Both the position numbers and the translations under genes were made by a program. Of a DNA stretch of 64,000 bases, positions 8,630 to 16,124 are shown piece after piece. Source of the DNA: CAWGHZ01 sp963775315 (GTDB taxonomy: Bacteria; Pseudomonadota; Alphaproteobacteria; MPNO01; DASWLB01); assembly GCA_963775315.1 (NCBI GenBank), contig CAVZIN010000006.1, positions 1 through 64,000 on the forward strand, read 5' to 3'. How positions within the stretch are numbered: position 1 is the first letter of the stretch; each line of letters opens with the position of its first letter. The notes under the pieces are model-generated. The model saw nothing but the letters and a program-made list of their open reading frames with translations, did not search any database and had not been told where the DNA came from.

Positions 8630-9805
8630 CTAGACGCTCGAGGGATCGGGGAGCGGGTCGCTGCCCCGCCCGACGTGGTACGAGCCCTGCGGGTAGTCGA
8701 CGACGGTCGACTGGAATTTCGAGTTGGTCTGGTAGCGCCACGCCTCCTCGGCCTCGCCGAAGAAGAAGCCGAAGATGCCGTAGCGCTTGCCGCGCGTCAC
8801 CGGCATCGCCTCGTGCAGCAGCGAGGCGGAGAACACCACCATCGAGCCCGTGTCCGGCGCGTAGAGCTGCGGCCCGTATTCGGGGAAGGTAAGATAGCCG
8901 CCTTCGTACTCGCCGAAATTCAGGTTGATGGTGAAGCCGAACATGCGGTGCTTCATGCGCGGCACGTTCTCGTCGCGGTGGGGGCCGAACCGCCCGTGGT
9001 CGGCGGCGTCGTAGCAGCCGATCCGCATGGTCTCGATCCGCGTCACCCGGTACTTGAACGCCTTGAACATTTCGGGGAACACGCGGCGGCGGAACAGGGC
9101 GAACATCGCCTGCCCCTCCGGCCCGTCGTCGGCGACCATCGCGTCCTCGCGCACCTTGGTCTCGGTGACGTGATAGACGGTCGACTGGTCCGTCGTGCCG
9201 CCGCGATAGCGGTTGGACCGCTCGAACAGCGCGATGATGCGGTGGCAGAGCTGCACCGGAAGGACGTGCGGCAGCACGAGGACCGGCGGGTGCGACACCA
9301 CCACGTGCGGCGGCAGGGCCGCGCGGTTCGCCTGGATGTGGCCGAGCGCCACCTCGGCCGCGTCGCCCTCGGCCCCGTCGATCGTGCGCTCGACGCGCAT
9401 GTTGGGCGAGAGCATCAGCACGCGCACGCCGGGCGCGAGGCCGAGCCCGGCGGCGAGGCCGGCGGCGAACGGCGCGTCGGAGACGACCGGCATCGGCAGC
9501 CCCATCATCAGCACCATCGTCGCGTTCCTGGCCGGCGGATCGGCCGTGACGACGACGAGCTGGGCGCCGAGCTGATCGAACGCGGCGGCCTTGTCGCGGA
9601 ACTTCGCGATCGTCCCCATCGCCGCCTCGCCCGAGCGGGCGAGGATCAGCACGGTCGGCCGGCCGCAATGGCTGTCGGTGTAGAGCGAGTATTTCCCGCC
9701 CTGGATGTCGAGCCAGTCGTACTCCGGCACCGGCTCGCCCGGCTCCAGCCTTACGTGGGCGAGGTGCGGCGGGGGCGCGGCGGCGTTCAGCGTTTCGGTC
9801 GACAT
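8630..9805 (-). CDS. 2OG-Fe(II) oxygenase with an N-terminal redoxin-like domain
   Basis: 391 residues from the ATG at 9805, which has a strong GGGAGGGG upstream. Residues about 25–165 resemble a peroxiredoxin/AhpC fold (GRPTVLILARSGEAAMGTI, then QLVVVTADPP), but no cysteine lies at the expected peroxidatic position, so peroxidase activity is unlikely. The C-terminal half is a prolyl-4-hydroxylase-type double-stranded beta helix: HRDENV supplies HxD, LLHEAMP the distal histidine and KRYGIFGFFFGE the 2OG-binding basic residue. The TAG stop lies within the CTAG target of the adjacent IS. The substrate is unknown. Confidence 0.85.
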   Translation of the reverse strand: MSTETLNAAAPPPHLAHVRLEPGEPVPEYDWLDIQGGKYSLYTDSHCGRPTVLILARSGEAAMGTIAKFRDKAAAFDQLGAQLVVVTADPPARNATMVLMMGLPMPVVSDAPFAAGLAAGLGLAPGVRVLMLSPNMRVERTIDGAEGDAAEVALGHIQANRAALPPHVVVSHPPVLVLPHVLPVQLCHRIIALFERSNRYRGGTTDQSTVYHVTETKVREDAMVADDGPEGQAMFALFRRRVFPEMFKAFKYRVTRIETMRIGCYDAADHGRFGPHRDENVPRMKHRMFGFTINLNFGEYEGGYLTFPEYGPQLYAPDTGSMVVFSASLLHEAMPVTRGKRYGIFGFFFGEAEEAWRYQTNSKFQSTVVDYPQGSYHVGRGSDPLPDPSSV

Positions 9806-9924
9806 GTTCCCCTCCCGCAAGGCGGCGGCTCCGGCGACGATAGGCCGGGCCCGGGACTCGGGCCAGCGGATTTTGTGCCGCAGCCCTTCTTCCGGCGCGC
9901 CCGTTCCGTTAGAATCGGCACGCG

Positions 9925-10704
9925 ATGTACCAGTCCATCATCATCCTCGACGATTTCTATCAGGACGCGATGCAGATTCGCGAGATGGCGCTGGGGCTCG
10001 AATATCCCGACCCGGGCGATACGGCCTACTATTCCGGCCGCAACTCGCGCCACGCGCTGATCAACCAGGGCATCATCGACACGCTGTCGCGCGTGGTGTG
10101 CGACAAGCTCGTCCCCGCGCCGCGGAGCGCGACCGGCAATTTCCGCATCGGACTCGCCGGCGACATGTCGCGCCAGGATATCCACATCGACCCCTATCGC
10201 GACTGGGCGGGCATCATCTATTTCTCGCTGCCCGAGCATTCCCAGGGCGGCACCACCTTCTGGCGCCACAGGCGGCTGGGGATGGAGGCGATGCCCTCCG
10301 ACCCGAAGGCGATCGAGAGCCTCGGCTACGCGAACTACGAGGAGATGCGGAACCGCATCGCCGACGAGGACGGCATCGACCGCTCGAAGTGGGAGCAGAC
10401 GATGACGGTGCCCATGCGGTTCAACCGGTGCCTCCTGTTTCGGTCGTGGCTTTGGCATTCGCACGCCGAGAATTTCGGCGACACGCTGGAAAACGGGCGG
10501 CTGATCCAGGTGTTCTTCTTCGATATCGCGCGGAGCGCCACGCAGCCGAAGGCCCGCATCGACATCCCACCGGCGCCCTCGCCCGCGCCGCGGGGCGCCG
10601 CCCCGCGCCCGGCCGCCGCAACTCCCCCCGCCTTCCCGGCCGGCGGCGGCGGCACCGTGCCCCTGCCCGGCTCGGCCCTCGCCACGCCGCCCAAGCGGCG
10701 ATGA
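9925..10704 (+). CDS. DUF6445-like 2OG oxygenase-fold protein with a Pro/Ala tail
   Basis: 259 residues. IIILDDFYQDAMQIREMAL at the start, the HxD in DIHIDPYRDWAGIIYFSLP, GGTTFWRHR, the distal histidine in WLWHSHAENFG and the basic residue in GRLIQVFFF match the predicted cupin/2OG-Fe(II) layout of DUF6445-type proteins. The last ~50 residues are a Pro/Ala/Gly-rich tail, probably disordered. It is divergently arranged with the redoxin-like oxygenase (119-bp spacer) and convergent with a third oxygenase. The family has no firm biochemical role that I know of. Confidence 0.75.
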   Translation: MYQSIIILDDFYQDAMQIREMALGLEYPDPGDTAYYSGRNSRHALINQGIIDTLSRVVCDKLVPAPRSATGNFRIGLAGDMSRQDIHIDPYRDWAGIIYFSLPEHSQGGTTFWRHRRLGMEAMPSDPKAIESLGYANYEEMRNRIADEDGIDRSKWEQTMTVPMRFNRCLLFRSWLWHSHAENFGDTLENGRLIQVFFFDIARSATQPKARIDIPPAPSPAPRGAAPRPAAATPPAFPAGGGGTVPLPGSALATPPKRR

Positions 10705-10732
10705 TCCGGCCCCTAACGCGCGACGGCCTCGC

Positions 10733-10792
10733 CCTTCGACAGGCTCAGGGCGAGGCCAAAATAAGGAATCCTCATCCTAAGCCTGTCGAAGG
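10733..10792. repeat. REP-like palindrome, copy 2
   Basis: Same arms as copy 1: 17 bp at 10733–10749 and its near-perfect inverse at 10776–10792 (one mismatch). It separates the convergent DUF6445-like and 2OG oxygenase genes and could also act as a hairpin at their 3' ends. Confidence 0.75.
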
Positions 10793-10833
10793 ATGAGGAT
10801 TTTCCGGCCGCCGCGACCTCGCCCCGCCGCCCT

Positions 10834-11427
10834 TCAATCCGTCGCGGGGCGGTTGTCGATCTTGGAATAGCTGAGATAGGTGCCGATGATGTACTTGCGC
10901 CCCGACCGGGGGGCCATGCCGGCGTGCGGGTACATCCAGATCGGCGGGAACATCAGAAGCCGCCCCTGGCGCGGCGCGACCTCGACGTCCAGCTTGCCGA
11001 ACCAGGTCTCGCCGCCGTCTTCCACGTCGTTGAGGTACCAGAGGGCGGCGAGCATGCGGTGCATCGAGCCCTGATGGGTGACGTCGACGTGCGGCGGGAA
11101 CATGCCGGTCGGGTCGGGCTCGTACCGCTTGATCTTGAAGCCCTCGAGCAGGTACGGGAAGAGCTGGTGGTCGGTGTCGGCCATGTAGCGCCGCAGATAT
11201 TCTCCGGCGCGCTCGATCAGCGCCTCTTCGGCGGCGCGGAGCGCCGGCACCTTCATGCTCTCGAGCTGGGCCCAGCGGCCGGTCGCCTGGCCGGTGCCCA
11301 TGGCGAAGCTGCGCTCGAACGTGACACGGTGCTCGGGCGCGGCCTCGAACGCCTCGACGATGCCACGGCAGAGGGCGGGGTCGAGCGTCTGGTCGTAGAC
11401 CCGGATGAAATGGCGGAGGTCGTACAT
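10834..11427 (-). CDS. 2OG-Fe(II) oxygenase, prolyl-4-hydroxylase type
   Basis: 197 residues, close to a single P4Hc domain. It shows HxD in FPPHVDVTHQG, a conserved sheet segment ALWYLNDVEDGGETWF, the distal histidine in WMYPHAGMAP and the 2OG-contacting basic residue in GRKYIIGTYLSY. Such enzymes use Fe(II), O2 and 2-oxoglutarate; family members act on prolines or small molecules. It lies 27 bp downstream of a coiled-coil gene on the same strand. It is distinct in sequence from the two neighbouring 2OG-fold proteins, so this is not a simple tandem duplication. Confidence 0.88.
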   Translation of the reverse strand: MYDLRHFIRVYDQTLDPALCRGIVEAFEAAPEHRVTFERSFAMGTGQATGRWAQLESMKVPALRAAEEALIERAGEYLRRYMADTDHQLFPYLLEGFKIKRYEPDPTGMFPPHVDVTHQGSMHRMLAALWYLNDVEDGGETWFGKLDVEVAPRQGRLLMFPPIWMYPHAGMAPRSGRKYIIGTYLSYSKIDNRPATD

Positions 11428-11454
11428 GCCGCGCAGTATAGCGCGGCCGGCCGG

Positions 11455-11799
11455 TCAGAACGAGACGGCGCCGTTCTCGCGGGCGAGCTCGTCGCGTCCC
11501 ACGTCCTCGTACCGCCCGGCGAGACCGGCCAACCGGGCCATCGCGGCGCGGTCGGAGGCGGCCGTGGTTTCGGCGCGCCCGGCCAGCCGGTCGACCAGCC
11601 CCGCGAGGGTCCGGTTGGCGTCGGCGAGCGGGCTGACGCGGGAGGACAGGTGGTCGCGCTCGGTGGCGCGGGCGGCGAATCGCTCCTCGACCGAGGTGAG
11701 GAGGCGCGCCAGCGCAGCGTTCGCCCGCCGCCGCGTCTCATCTAGCGTCGAAAAATCGTGCCGCGCCGCGGCGATCCGTTCCCTCAAGGCTTGGCTCAT
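11455..11799 (-). CDS. Small coiled-coil hypothetical protein
   Basis: 114 residues, nearly all charged/Ala/Leu heptad-like sequence (ALRERIAAARHDF, then RANAALARLLTSVEERFAAR and LAGLVDRLAGRAETT) predicting a long coiled coil, with no signal peptide or membrane span. It precedes the P4H-type oxygenase gene by 27 bp and is likely co-transcribed. I do not recognise the family, and the function is unknown. Confidence 0.55.
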   Translation of the reverse strand: MSQALRERIAAARHDFSTLDETRRRANAALARLLTSVEERFAARATERDHLSSRVSPLADANRTLAGLVDRLAGRAETTAASDRAAMARLAGLAGRYEDVGRDELARENGAVSF

Positions 11800-11844
11800 G
11801 GCCCCTCTCCATTCCCAGGACGCGACCAGACTCGCCCGCCAGCG

Positions 11845-11858
11845 TTACCAATCGGTAA
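11845..11858. promoter_or_regulatory. Candidate operator in a divergent spacer
   Basis: TTACC-AATC-GGTAA is a perfect interrupted palindrome in the ~250-bp spacer between the coiled-coil/oxygenase genes and the divergent LysR gene. LysR regulators often bind such dyads in the spacer next to their own gene. It is seen once, so this is only a suggestion. Confidence 0.35.
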
Positions 11859-12048
11859 AGCAGCTTTGCGAGAAGCGGAGGCGGCAGCGCCCCGCGGCCA
11901 CTTGTGGCGATTGTCCCCAATTCGTATCATTCCAGACCGACGGTTGACCCTCGTTTGCGAACGTTGGGGTCCCGCCGGGGCCGGCTGTCGGTCCCGGATG
12001 ATGGGCCACCGCCCGTGCGGCGGCGCAACCGGAACGAAGGATAGTCCC

Positions 12049-12975
12049 TTGGATCTCGTCACCCAGATGCGGGTCTTCGTGCGTGTCGCGGAGGCTCAGG
12101 GGTTCACGGCTGCCGCGCGCCAGCTCGGCGTTTCGAAGTCGGTGGTCAGCAAATATGTTGGCGAGCTGGAGGACCGGCTCGGCGTGCGGCTGTTCCACCG
12201 CACCACCCGGTCGCTCAGCCTCACCGAGCACGGCGCCGGCTATTACGAGCGCTGCACCCATATCCTGGCCGAGATCGAGGAGGCGGAGGCCGCGATCGGC
12301 GCGATCGACGACGAGCCGCGCGGCACCGTCAGGGTGCTGCTGCCGGTCGCGTTCGGGCTCGACCGGGTGCTGCCGGCGTTTCCGGCGCTGCTGCACCAGT
12401 GGCCGAAGCTCAACGTCGACCTGGTGTTCGACGATTTCTCGGACGTCGCCTCGGAAGCGCTCGCCGACGTGGTGGTCCGGCTCTGCGCCGACGAGGAGGC
12501 GGCGCCCGAGGGGGCGCGCCAGCTCGCCGCCCTGCCGACCGCGCTGGTCGGCGCGCCGGGCTACGTCGATTCCACCGCGGCGCCGACTGCGCCGCACGAC
12601 CTCGCCTTCCACAACTGCCTGACGCTCGCCCGGCCGCTCGCGGACACGAGCTGGCGCCTCGCGGGCCCGTCGGGGACCCAGGCGGTGCGCGTGACCGGCA
12701 CGTTCCAGTCCAACAGCCTCGAGGCGCTGCGCCGTGCGGCCGTCGCCGGGCTCGGGCTCGCCGTTCTTCCGCTCGAAATGGTGGCCGAAGATCTGAAGGC
12801 CGGGCGCCTCGTCCGCGTGCTCAATTCCTTCACCCCGGCAGAGTGGCTGCTGGTCGCGGCGCGCGCCTCGTCCGACGCGCCGCCGGCCCGCGTCCGTGCC
12901 GTTCTCGATATTCTGGTCGAGGCGTCGGCCGGACTTCTGCCCCAGCCCTCCCGCCGCGCCCGCTCCGCCGCCTGA
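12049..12975 (+). CDS. LysR-family transcriptional regulator
   Basis: 308 residues from a TTG at 12049 preceded by AAGGA; an ATG at 12067 is the next choice. The N-terminal winged helix-turn-helix is clear (MRVFVRVAEAQGFTAAARQ, then LGVSKSVVSKYVGELEDRLG and FHRTTRSLSLTEHG), followed by a LysR substrate-binding domain with PLEMVAEDLKAGRLVRVL near the end. The frame is open further upstream, but that segment is not LysR-like. It is divergent from the oxygenase cluster and is a plausible regulator of it; the ligand is unknown. Confidence 0.92.
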   Translation: MDLVTQMRVFVRVAEAQGFTAAARQLGVSKSVVSKYVGELEDRLGVRLFHRTTRSLSLTEHGAGYYERCTHILAEIEEAEAAIGAIDDEPRGTVRVLLPVAFGLDRVLPAFPALLHQWPKLNVDLVFDDFSDVASEALADVVVRLCADEEAAPEGARQLAALPTALVGAPGYVDSTAAPTAPHDLAFHNCLTLARPLADTSWRLAGPSGTQAVRVTGTFQSNSLEALRRAAVAGLGLAVLPLEMVAEDLKAGRLVRVLNSFTPAEWLLVAARASSDAPPARVRAVLDILVEASAGLLPQPSRRARSAA

Positions 12976-13071
12976 CGCGAAGTCGAAAAATCGGATACCT
13001 GACGGCCCGCGCGTCGGCTCTGCCGAAGATCGCGAACTGGCCTGCCCCCGAGAGGTGATCCAGGTTCAATG

Positions 13072-14001
13072 TTATTGCATGGCGTCGGTTGATGCCATGG
13101 TCGGGGTGGGCGAGCGTGCGCCCCCAACGGCTGGCGCGCTCGCCCATGGCACGATGCTTCCGCTGCGTGGGACGATGGCCTCGGGCGCCGACGGGCGGTA
13201 GCCGAGCGAGCTGTGCGGGCGCACGGCGTTGTAATGGCGCCGCCAGGCCTCGATGAGGACCTGGGCCTCGGCCAGGCTGAAGAACATCTCGCCGTTCAGC
13301 AACTCGTCACGAAGCTTGCTGTTGAAGCTCTCGCAGTAGCCGTTCTCCCACGGGCTGCCGGGCTCGATGTAGGCAGTACGGGAGCCGACAGCGGCGATCC
13401 ATTCACGTAGCGTCGTGGCGATGAACTCCGGCCCGTTGTCCGACCGGACGTAGACGGGTGGCCCGCGCAGGATCATCAGATCGGCCAGGGTCTCCAGAAC
13501 GTCGGTCGAGTTGAGCCTGCGCTTGACCCGGATGGCCAGGGCCTCCCGGGTGAACTCGTCGATGACGCACAGCATCCGGAACTTCCTCCCGTCATGGGTC
13601 CGGTCCTCGACGAAGTCGTACGACCAGACGTGGTTGGGCCGCTCGGCACGCAGCCTTACGCATGATCCGTCGTTGAGCCAGAGCCGGCCCCGCTTCGGTT
13701 GCTTCTGTGGGACCTTCAGCCCCTCCCGTCGCCAGATCCGCTGCACCCGCTTGGCGTTCACGATCCAACCTGCGTGGTGCAGCAGGGCGGTGATCCGCCG
13801 GTAGCCATAGCGGCCATAGGCCGTGGCCAGCGCGACGATGTCCGCGGTCAGCGCCGCCTCGTCATCGGGCATGCGGCGCGGCTTGCGCTGCGTGGAGCGG
13901 TGCTGGCCAAGAACCCGGCAGGCGCGACGCTCGGATACGCCGAACCTGGCCCGCACCTTCTCCACGCAAGCACGGCGACGGGCGGGGCTTAGAAGTTTCC
14001 C
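13072..14001 (-). CDS. IS3-family transposase OrfB (DDE integrase part)
   Basis: The catalytic part of the IS3 transposase, made by −1 frameshifting from OrfA. The rve-type core has the three acidic residues in HVWSYDFVEDRT, YVRSDNGPEFIA and the ENGYCESFNSKLRDELL segment; the YGRYGYRRITALLHHAGW and NAKRVQRIWRREGLKVPQ helices are typical HTH_21 sequence. The C-terminus HYNAVRPHSSLGYRPSAPEA is also diagnostic. The start given is the slip site, because OrfB has no clear independent initiation codon. It ends 34 bp from the left end of the element. Confidence 0.93.
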   Translation of the reverse strand, partial: GKLLSPARRRACVEKVRARFGVSERRACRVLGQHRSTQRKPRRMPDDEAALTADIVALATAYGRYGYRRITALLHHAGWIVNAKRVQRIWRREGLKVPQKQPKRGRLWLNDGSCVRLRAERPNHVWSYDFVEDRTHDGRKFRMLCVIDEFTREALAIRVKRRLNSTDVLETLADLMILRGPPVYVRSDNGPEFIATTLREWIAAVGSRTAYIEPGSPWENGYCESFNSKLRDELLNGEMFFSLAEAQVLIEAWRRHYNAVRPHSSLGYRPSAPEAIVPRSGSIVPWASAPAVGGARSPTPTMASTDAMQ

Positions 14002-14267
14002 CGGGCGGCCTCTGTCAGGATCATCTTGTCCAACGTGAGATCGGACACTGCACGGCGCAGCCGCGCGTTCTCGAGCTCCAGCTCCTTCAGCCGCTTCACC
14101 TGGTCTGTCTTCATCCCGCCGTACTCCGCCCGCCAGCGGAAATACGTCGTCTCCGTCACCGCGATCGACTTCACCGCCTCGGCCACCGACATCCCCTGAC
14201 CGGTCAGGACATCCACCTGCCGCAGCTTGGCGACGATCTCTTCGGGCTTGTGACGCTTCCTGGCCAT
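13989..14267 (-). CDS. IS3-family transposase OrfA (helix-turn-helix part)
   Basis: 92 residues from the ATG at 14267 (GGAG just upstream). HKPEEIVAKLRQVDVLTGQG and SVAEAVKSIAVTETTYFRWR form the HTH_Tnp_1 domain, followed by a leucine-zipper-like stretch (RLKELELENARLRRAVSDL). Near its end the slippery heptamer G_GGA_AAC (minus-strand 14001–13995) allows −1 frameshifting into OrfB just before the TAA at 13991–13989. Confidence 0.92.
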   Translation of the reverse strand: MARKRHKPEEIVAKLRQVDVLTGQGMSVAEAVKSIAVTETTYFRWRAEYGGMKTDQVKRLKELELENARLRRAVSDLTLDKMILTEAARGNF

Positions 14268-14517
14268 CTCTCCATCCTTCCAATCAGGCCCGCAGGCCAA
14301 CTTACCGGATGGATCACTTCTTGGGGGTCAGGCCAGAACCATAAGCGTTGCTCGCGCAAATTTTTCCCGGACTGGTGCGGACACATCATTTCGCGGCGTC
14401 GTGCGGGCGCTGCCGTGAAGAACGCTTCCCATAGGGCATCCTCTTCCTGACAACTCAGGATCGATGATGCACCATCAGATTCCGGGACTGCACACCTAGC
14501 AGGGCGAACTCGGCCGT

Positions 14518-14731
14518 CTACTTCGGGGGCGGACCGAATGGCTTGTTCTTGGCCTTGCGGCCCAGGCAAGTCTCATCGGCCTCGATGACCTTGTTCTCGC
14601 CGCCGAGTGGTCCACCGCCCGTGCGGTGGCAGCCTTACGCAGCCGGTGGAATAGGACCACGCGGTTTCATAGCCCGTGTCGAGCACCCTGTGCAGTTGCA
14701 GGGCGCTCATGCCCTTCTTGGTCGACCCCAT
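14518..14731 (-). pseudogene. IS1595-family (ISXO2-like) transposase remnant
   Basis: One frame reads GSTKKGMSALQLHRVLDTGY followed by ETAW, and after a frameshift another reads GGENKVIEADETCLGRKAKN. These correspond to the conserved 'KKGMSALQL…GYKTAW' and 'EVDET(Y)xGGK' segments of IS1595-family transposases. The zinc-ribbon N-terminus and the rest of the catalytic domain are missing, and a stop ends the second frame at 14518. It is a decayed fragment directly beside the intact IS3 element. The remaining sequence from about 14340 to 14517 shows no gene I can support. Confidence 0.65.
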
Positions 14732-15119
14732 TAGCCATTTGGTTAACTGAATCGCAAGAACGGTATGGTAGGTTTATCACATCCGCCGGCTGTGGACTTG
14801 CGTTGATGGCGGAGTGACACCAGACGGCCGGGGACCCGCCAGATGATCGCAATCCAAGGCGGCAGGAGGCGACTTCATTTCGGCGGTTGCGAGGATATCG
14901 AACAGTCCAATGGACCAGGTTGGCAGCACAGGCGTCAGGGTACCCAACTCAAACGGGAGACCATGCACCTGCGACCTCCGATGAAGACCTTACTCCGGGC
15001 GCATTAACTTATGTTAATATTGGAAGGCATTGGGAGCGAGGATCACAGATCGATCACGCCGACGTGTGGCGTCATGTGGGCAGGTTGCCGGCGCCGTAAC
15101 CAGCTCGGTGGGGGAATTC
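14732..15119. other. Intergenic region upstream of the first N-acyl amino acid synthase gene
   Basis: About 390 bp without a supportable gene. It is visibly less GC-rich than the core chromosome near 15000, where the AT-rich dyad at 15003–15018 lies. The start codon at 15120 has a GGTGGGGGA ribosome-binding sequence just upstream. Confidence 0.5.
15003..15018. promoter_or_regulatory. ATTAAC-TTAT-GTTAAT dyad upstream of the acyltransferase gene
   Basis: A perfect 6-bp inverted repeat with a 4-bp spacer, about 100 bp before the acyltransferase start. AT-rich perfect dyads are rare in this GC-rich sequence. It could be an operator, and its ATGTTAAT part could overlap a −10 element. No regulator gene lies beside it. 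Confidence 0.4.
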
Positions 15120-15965
15120 ATGGCTACTAGCAATCGCGATATCGCCCAGTTCGTTCCGGGGTTCGATCTTAGGGCTCCTTCGTCCCATCACTTGGAAATT
15201 GGCGCCCGGCCAACTTCCAGAAGATTGGTGGATCACTTCGACGAGGAGTTTTACTGCGTCAGCGCAGATGAATTCTCAGCCCGAGAGGATGCCTACCACG
15301 TTCGTTACTTGGCATACTGTGTCGAGAACCATTTTGAAGACGCTGGAGAAAATCTTGATGGCCAGGAAATGGACGAGTTCGACAGCCATGCCCCACATAA
15401 GCTGTTATTGCACCGGTCCAGCGGGCGGGCCGCGGGGGTCGTGCGACTGATACTCCCGGAACCCGCCCTCCCGGATCATGGGCTGCCGTTCAACTCCCTG
15501 ATCGGCCCCTGGGGACCCGTCGGACGGATAACGCCGCCCCAGCGGACCGCGGAAGTTTCCCGATTTGCCGTCGTTCGGCAAGTTCGCGACGCCATTCGAA
15601 AGGCTGCCGGCCCACGGATCACCGAGGACCAACTCCCGACAGGCGCCGGGCTCATGAAGAACATCTCGATCGGTCTCATGCGGGGCGTCGTCGAAATCGC
15701 CGCCGAGCACGGGATCAGTCACTTGTGCGCCGTCATGGAGCCCGCCTTGCTCCGTCTCCTCGCTCGGTTGGGTGTGCACTTCCAACCACTGGGGCCGATA
15801 GTCCACTATCATGGCGTGCGGCAGCCATGCTTTGCCGATCTGGATCGGTTGCTAGCGCGTACCTGGGCTGAACGGCGCGACGTATGGGAGATATTGACGG
15901 GCGAAGGCGTTACTTGGCCACTCGGCCGTCGCTCCGCCTTCACGGTCGCTGATGCGCTTCAATGA
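15120..15965 (+). CDS. N-acyl amino acid synthase / PEP-CTERM-exosortase-associated acyltransferase (copy 1)
   Basis: 281 residues, cytoplasmic, related to acyl-homoserine-lactone-synthase and FeeM-type N-acyl amino acid synthases (GNAT fold). Family landmarks are AREDAYHVRYLAYCVENHFE, the acidic EMDEFDSHAPHKLLLH, GVVRLILPEP and AEVSRFAVVRQVRDA. Enzymes of this family join a fatty acyl chain from acyl-ACP to an amino acid such as tyrosine, and have been linked to PEP-CTERM loci. The start has GGGGGA upstream. It is followed by the ThiF/nitroreductase gene on the same strand (159 bp), and a paralogue lies at 23188–24087. The acceptor amino acid is not predictable. Confidence 0.82.
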   Translation: MATSNRDIAQFVPGFDLRAPSSHHLEIGARPTSRRLVDHFDEEFYCVSADEFSAREDAYHVRYLAYCVENHFEDAGENLDGQEMDEFDSHAPHKLLLHRSSGRAAGVVRLILPEPALPDHGLPFNSLIGPWGPVGRITPPQRTAEVSRFAVVRQVRDAIRKAAGPRITEDQLPTGAGLMKNISIGLMRGVVEIAAEHGISHLCAVMEPALLRLLARLGVHFQPLGPIVHYHGVRQPCFADLDRLLARTWAERRDVWEILTGEGVTWPLGRRSAFTVADALQ

Positions 15966-16067
15966 AACGCGCCCACCTAAACAAGTGATGCGCTAACCCA
16001 ACGATCCAGAATTCCCGTTAGGACCGCCTTCACATTAGCCGATTAGAACTGGGGCACGCTCAAGCCT

Positions 16068-16079
16068 ACGCTGCAGCGT
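16068..16079. promoter_or_regulatory. Perfect 12-bp palindrome before the ThiF/nitroreductase gene
   Basis: ACGCTGCAGCGT is self-complementary and sits 45 bp upstream of the start codon, in the 159-bp spacer after the acyltransferase gene. It may be an operator or chance; GC-rich 12-bp palindromes are not rare here. Confidence 0.25.
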
Positions 16080-16124
16080 TGGCGTGGTCATTCCACAAAA
16101 TCCACGGGTATCCCGGGGCAAGCC

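Larger units (their letters stand above)
13038..14335 (-). mobile_element. IS3-family (IS407-like) insertion sequence, 1,298 bp, apparently complete
   Basis: Terminal inverted repeats are TGGCCTGCCCCC… (13038–13062) and, read inward from the other end, TGGCCTGACCCCC… (14335–14311). A 4-bp direct repeat GAAC flanks both ends (13034–13037 and 14336–14339), the duplication size of the IS407 group. Both transposase frames and the frameshift site are intact, so the copy is probably recent and potentially active. Confidence 0.92.

Noticed and set aside
8246..10060. A 604-residue open frame on the plus strand
   Set aside because: Only the first ~125 residues are transposase; the rest is antisense to the oxygenase gene and exists because the transposase stop codon was lost.
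11758..12048. N-terminal extension of the LysR gene
   Set aside because: The extension is not LysR-like, overlaps the divergent promoter region, and a TTG with a ribosome-binding site at 12049 gives the normal length.
15066..16060. Sigma-54-like sites upstream of the acyltransferase and ThiF/nitroreductase genes
   Set aside because: The best matches keep only one of the two invariant dinucleotides or lack the TT before GC, unlike the full match before the PEP-CTERM gene.
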